Of a stretch of 64,000 nt of DNA, positions 60,640 through 64,000 are shown in pieces. A program made the translations under genes and the position numbers. Position 1 is the first letter of the stretch. Each line of letters starts with the position of its first letter. The notes below the pieces were generated by a model. The model made no database searches, had not been told where the DNA came from, and saw only the letters and a list, made by a program, of their open reading frames with translations. The stretch lies in contig NZ_AP025184.1 of NCBI RefSeq assembly GCF_020886055.1, positions 868,001 to 932,000 on the forward strand, in the 5' to 3' direction. The DNA comes from Flavobacterium ammoniigenes. Lineage in GTDB: Bacteria > Bacteroidota > Bacteroidia > Flavobacteriales > Flavobacteriaceae.

Positions 60640-60826
60640 AATATCGTTTAATGATTAGGTAGGTCGTGCCAATTGAAAATATCCAAGCCGAAAATATATA
60701 GATGTATACAATTGGAAAACCTAAAAAAGGTTCAGCACTATCAAACAATAACAATAGCGGCATGTTCAACGCTAATACCATTAGCATTGAAAGAATAACC
60801 AGCTTTTGTTCGTGTCTTTTTTTCAT
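60632..60826 (-). CDS. Small two-helix membrane protein overlapping the sensor gene
   Basis: 64 residues: a basic start (MKKRHEQK), two hydrophobic stretches (about 9-29 and 35-58) and a basic end (IIKRYYE). I do not recognise the family. Its stop codon lies 8 bp inside the start of the symporter-kinase gene, pointing to translational coupling. Short two-helix partners are known next to SSF transporters (DUF485, DUF3311 proteins), and the small gene cbrX overlaps cbrA in Pseudomonas, so a subunit or coupling role is a fair inference. Confidence 0.8.
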   Translation of the reverse strand: MKKRHEQKLVILSMLMVLALNMPLLLLFDSAEPFLGFPIVYIYIFSAWIFSIGTTYLIIKRYYE

Positions 60827-60905
60827 AAATTGTTCTATACTCTATTTTCGAATTTGATCGTAGTAATATACGAATTGTTATGAGGAATTCGTTGTTTTAA
60901 AAATA

Positions 60906-60932
60906 TACAAACGCTGCCAGTAATTGACAGCG
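60906..60932 (-). terminator. Hairpin between the transporter and sensor operons
   Basis: CGCTG-x-CA (60912-60919) pairs with TG-x-CAGCG (60925-60932), loop of 5; on the minus strand TTTGTATATTT follows. A modest terminator, so the two groups are probably separate units with some read-through. Confidence 0.55.
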
Positions 60933-60959
60933 ATTGCATATTTTAAACTATAAAATGAA

Positions 60960-61181
60960 TTAGTTATCGCTATATTCTCCTGTAAGAGAGTAGTATCCAA
61001 AGATACCCAAACCACCTACGATAATCGGTGAAAGAATAAAGGTATAAATAATTGCAGGAATCATATCTTCTGGTTTTCCTGACTCAAATTTTGGAATAGC
61101 TTGGTTAATCAATAGATAATATCCAGCTGCAAGACCTAAACCGATCCACACAATCCCTAATAATTTTTTTATTGCGTTCAT
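60960..61181 (-). CDS. Small membrane protein paired with the MFS transporter
   Basis: 73 residues with two hydrophobic helices (about 8-26 and 42-64) joined by a short polar loop (KFESGKPEDM). It resembles small proteins found beside MHS-type transporters in Bacteroidota (I believe the family is DUF6814, from memory). It starts 33 bp after the transporter gene, in the same operon. A role as accessory subunit is inferred only from linkage and size. Confidence 0.8.
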   Translation of the reverse strand: MNAIKKLLGIVWIGLGLAAGYYLLINQAIPKFESGKPEDMIPAIIYTFILSPIIVGGLGIFGYYSLTGEYSDN

Positions 61182-61214
61182 AATGATGTTTTTTTAAAAT
61201 TTAAATTAAGCTAA

Positions 61215-62783
61215 TTAGTGTTTGTGAGAAGTGCTTTTACCATCTACATAAATAGCTCCGATAATGAAACAGATGGCTCCAATTATAATTGGGTACCAAA
61301 GTCCTTGTAAATACGGTTCAGCTACGGCAACTGCTTGACCAGCTTCTGTTGCTGCATCGTTTGCTTTGGTTGCTGCTGCCACTAATGAAGTAGCTACCGC
61401 AGGAAGCAATCCTCCAAAGATACCGTTACCAATATGGTATGGTAAAGACATCGAAGTATAACGAATTTTTGCAGGGAACAACTCTACTAAGAAAGCCGCT
61501 GTCGGTCCGTAAACTACAGTCACTAAGAAGATTTGAATGAAAACTAACCAAACCAAAGTCCATTTGTCTGATTCATTTACCACCATTGTTTTCTTAACTT
61601 CTACTTTTGGTTTTCCATCATCACCAATTTTAGCTACACCATTTTCTAAAGTTACAGTTTTAACTTCTTTCCAAGTCGCTCCGTCTGTAAATTCTTTGGT
61701 TGTTGTATACACTGAATCTAGTGCTTTTGCTTTGTTTTCTTTTGTCTCAGCAAGAACTACTGTTTTTGCTTCGATTTCAGTTTTATTTTTGATGCTTGTA
61801 GTTTCATACATTGCTCTATAAATAGGTCTGTAGGCCACAACGGCAATCAAAATACCAGCAAGCATTAACCATTTTCTACCAATTTTATCAGAAATCCATC
61901 CGAAGAATACAAAGAAAGGAGTAGCCATTAAAATTGCATACATCATAATGTCTCCCACTTGATCAGAAAGACCCATTACTTTTTCAATAAAACTCATAGC
62001 GTAGAATTGTCCAGTGTACCAAACTACACCTTGACCCATTACGATTCCAAATAAAGCTAACAATACAAATTTAAAGTTCAATTTGTTGCCAAAACTTTCT
62101 TTCAATGGATTTTTAGACGTTTTTCCTTCTGCTTTTACTTTTGCAAATTCAGGAGACTCGCTCATGTTTTTACGAATTAAGTAAGAAACTAGAATCATTA
62201 AGATAGATACCCAAAACGGAACTCTCCATCCCCAATCTTCAAAGGCTTCTTTGGACATAGCGCTTTTTGTAGCCATGATTACCATAAGAGAAACAAATAG
62301 ACCAATTGTAGCTGTAGTTTGAATCCAAGAAGTCCAATATCCTCTTTGACCTGGTCCAGCATGTTCTGCTACATAAGTCGCAGCACCACCGTATTCCCCA
62401 CCAAGAGCAAGACCTTGAAGTAAACGTAGAACCAATACTAAGGTTGGTGCCATAAATCCAATAGTTTCATAACTTGGGATACATCCAATTAAGAAAGTAG
62501 CTCCCCCCATTAATACTAAAGTAACCATGAACGTATATTTACGTCCGATTAAATCGCCTAGACGTCCAAAGAATAAGGCTCCAAAAGGACGCACAACAAA
62601 ACCTGCAGCAAATGTTGCCAAAGTAGATAAGAAGGCAGCAGTTGGATTGTCTGAAGGGAAAAATTTAGTTGAAATAATAGTAGCTAAACTACCAAAGATG
62701 TAAAAGTCATACCATTCGATCATGGTACCTACTGAAGACGCTCCAATTACGGTCCATAAGGAGCTTTTTTTGTGTTGATTCAT
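61215..62783 (-). CDS. MFS transporter, metabolite:H+ symporter type, with long loop
   Basis: 522-residue inner-membrane transporter of the MHS branch (relatives move 2-oxoglutarate, shikimate, proline/betaine or citrate). Recognised by MIEWYDFYIFG in helix 1, GRLGDLIGRKYTF in loop 2-3, LQGLALGGEYGGAATYVAEHA and GWISDKIGRKW in loop 8-9. Between helices 9 and 10 (about residues 325-406) is an unusual hydrophilic insertion of some 80 residues, rich in Lys, Glu, Thr and Val, which should face the periplasm. Flanked by a porin gene (37 bp) and a two-helix protein (33 bp). Substrate most likely an organic acid, by family and neighbours. Confidence 0.9.
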   Translation of the reverse strand: MNQHKKSSLWTVIGASSVGTMIEWYDFYIFGSLATIISTKFFPSDNPTAAFLSTLATFAAGFVVRPFGALFFGRLGDLIGRKYTFMVTLVLMGGATFLIGCIPSYETIGFMAPTLVLVLRLLQGLALGGEYGGAATYVAEHAGPGQRGYWTSWIQTTATIGLFVSLMVIMATKSAMSKEAFEDWGWRVPFWVSILMILVSYLIRKNMSESPEFAKVKAEGKTSKNPLKESFGNKLNFKFVLLALFGIVMGQGVVWYTGQFYAMSFIEKVMGLSDQVGDIMMYAILMATPFFVFFGWISDKIGRKWLMLAGILIAVVAYRPIYRAMYETTSIKNKTEIEAKTVVLAETKENKAKALDSVYTTTKEFTDGATWKEVKTVTLENGVAKIGDDGKPKVEVKKTMVVNESDKWTLVWLVFIQIFLVTVVYGPTAAFLVELFPAKIRYTSMSLPYHIGNGIFGGLLPAVATSLVAAATKANDAATEAGQAVAVAEPYLQGLWYPIIIGAICFIIGAIYVDGKSTSHKH

Positions 62784-62820
62784 AATATAATTGTTTTTTG
62801 GTTTGGTTAATTAATTGTTA

Positions 62821-64000
62821 TTAAAAGGTGTATACACAAGATACCATTGTTCTAAAGTTGCTTACGTTAGTTAAAGCACCTGTTGCTTTTCCATACGAAT
62901 CTGAAGCACCCCAATCAGCTGAAGTCAATTCCAACTCTGGAGTAATTCTAAATTTATTTTTCTTAAAGTCAATACGTCCAGATACTCTCCAAACATTATC
63001 AACCATTCTAGCGCCATTTACACCAATTCCTCTTCCGTAAGCCACGGTTCCGACTTTGTCAGCTCCATTGTTTTGTGATCTTCCGAAGAAAATTCCAGGA
63101 GCCACTGATTTTCCATTACTAGCAATGTCTATCCAAAAAGCAGATGTTTTGGTAGCCTCATAAGATTCGATCCCATTTGCAGTTGAACCAATGTATCCTC
63201 CTAACATGACCATGTTGAATAAGTTGCCACCTGAAATACCATACGCTTTAATAGTGATATTGTCGTTAGCATATTTTCCATATCCAAAAACCGATGTGCT
63301 GTTTGCTTTTTCTGTAGAGTTTAATTTTGAAGCGCCAGTTAAACCATTGTCTGTTCTTGGTTGTAGTGATTTAATTTCAACACCGGCACCCATAAATAGA
63401 TTTTTACCTTTGTATTGTAGTTGGGTATTGATAGAAGGAATAGCCGAGTTAATCGAAGCTGAATTTTGTGTTCCAGGTCCAGAAGTAGTAAACTCACGTT
63501 CTTTGTAGGCAGTAAAACTAATCGAAAGGTCTTTACTTAAGTTTTGTTTCAATTTCACTTGAGAAGCCCATCCAAAAGGATTGAACATAATTCCGGTACT
63601 AAAATTGGCTACCCCAGGAAAAACCTCTGGAATAAAAGTAGGGTACCAAGTTTGTCCCATGGTTAAGGAAGTTTTTTTCCAATCTAATTGTGCATAGGCA
63701 TGACGCAAACGCAACATTCCAATTGATGATCCTTCAAAGTTTCCGAAGAAATCACCTTCAAGAGTCCCACTTACTTTGGCACCCCATACATCTGGGCCTT
63801 TAACTTTAACGCCTAAACGAGATACAACAGATAAAAAGTTAGATTGTCCAACAGCGTTAGCATCTTTCCCGTCACCTGCATTTATTGATTTATCTAAAGG
63901 GTATAAATTCAAATGGTCTTCTCTTACTTGAGCTGATTTTCGGGTGTCCCACATATAATCAGTTCTTACAAATCCGTACCAAGTGATACTGTAGTCATTT
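62821..64000 (-). CDS. Outer-membrane porin-like protein (5' end beyond window)
   Basis: At least 393 residues; the frame stays open to base 64000, so the signal peptide and start lie outside. The visible start reads WYGFVRTDYMWDTRKSA, typical of the first strands of porin-like barrels (DcaP or related Bacteroidota porins), with alternating beta strands throughout, GMLRLRHAYAQLDW, TSLTMGQTWYP and the aromatic C-terminal strand ending CVYTF. It probably lets small solutes across the outer membrane for the MFS transporter encoded 37 bp downstream. The exact porin family was not resolved. Confidence 0.85.
   Translation of the reverse strand, partial: NDYSITWYGFVRTDYMWDTRKSAQVREDHLNLYPLDKSINAGDGKDANAVGQSNFLSVVSRLGVKVKGPDVWGAKVSGTLEGDFFGNFEGSSIGMLRLRHAYAQLDWKKTSLTMGQTWYPTFIPEVFPGVANFSTGIMFNPFGWASQVKLKQNLSKDLSISFTAYKEREFTTSGPGTQNSASINSAIPSINTQLQYKGKNLFMGAGVEIKSLQPRTDNGLTGASKLNSTEKANSTSVFGYGKYANDNITIKAYGISGGNLFNMVMLGGYIGSTANGIESYEATKTSAFWIDIASNGKSVAPGIFFGRSQNNGADKVGTVAYGRGIGVNGARMVDNVWRVSGRIDFKKNKFRITPELELTSADWGASDSYGKATGALTNVSNFRTMVSCVYTF

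Noticed and set aside
1-64000. CRISPR arrays, insertion sequences, prophage or integrase genes
   Set aside because: No regularly spaced repeat with unique spacers, no transposase or integrase motif, and neither tRNA gene is flanked by a duplicated 3' end that would mark an attachment site.

Overview
The window is a stretch of chromosome from a low-GC member of the Bacteroidota, most likely Flavobacterium or a close relative. The signs are SusC/SusD-type genes, a type IX secretion sorting domain, a DNA polymerase III alpha subunit fused to its own exonuclease, mevalonate-pathway genes, and the TAnnTTTG promoter box in front of many genes. I see no phage, insertion sequence, CRISPR array or plasmid gene. 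All functional names rest on reading protein motifs by eye; no database search was run.

Layout. 1-1.5 kb: end of an iron-sulfur assembly cluster (mrp, NifU-type scaffold, ferredoxin). 1.5-6.4 kb (minus): SGNH lipoprotein, DUF3050 protein, glutaryl-CoA-dehydrogenase-like enzyme, tRNA methyltransferase, rimM, rpsP. 6.6-7 kb: RRM protein. 7-12 kb (minus): leuCDAB, with two hairpins between leuD and leuA. 12-12.5 kb: AT-rich spacer. 12.5-17.5 kb: dnaE and trxA. 17.9 kb: tRNA-Asp. 18.3-22.4 kb: TonB-like lipoprotein, ruvC, hemW and three small genes. 22.5-24.3 kb (minus): DUF423 protein and M20 dipeptidase. 24.4 kb: tRNA-Leu. 24.5-28.4 kb: secreted protein, M3 peptidase and pseudouridine synthase. 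28.5-31.6 kb (minus): mvaD, mevalonate kinase and a UbiA prenyltransferase. 31.6-33.4 kb: TspO and a flavoprotein.

33.4-53.6 kb is a starch/maltodextrin utilisation locus. On the plus strand are susC, susD, a SusE-like protein, a large GH13 enzyme carrying a T9SS tail, and a two-domain FnIII-like lipoprotein. Divergently (minus) lie a LacI-type regulator, an SLC45-like sugar transporter, beta-phosphoglucomutase, a GH65 phosphorylase, an esterase and two exported GH13 enzymes. The implied route is surface cleavage, SusCD import, periplasmic trimming, inner-membrane uptake of maltose, phosphorolysis and conversion to glucose 6-phosphate. Three phased repeats overlap the susC promoter, and the transporter leader can fold in two mutually exclusive ways.

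53.7-64 kb (minus) is a carboxylate module: acetyl-CoA and propionyl-CoA synthetase-like genes, a receiver-only response regulator, a hybrid SSF symporter/STAC/histidine kinase of CrbS/CbrA type, and a small two-helix protein overlapping it. Upstream lie a second small membrane protein, an MHS-type MFS transporter with a long periplasmic insertion, and a porin running off the window. This self-contained sensing and activation operon, together with the transporter leader switch and the susC repeats, is what I would look at first.
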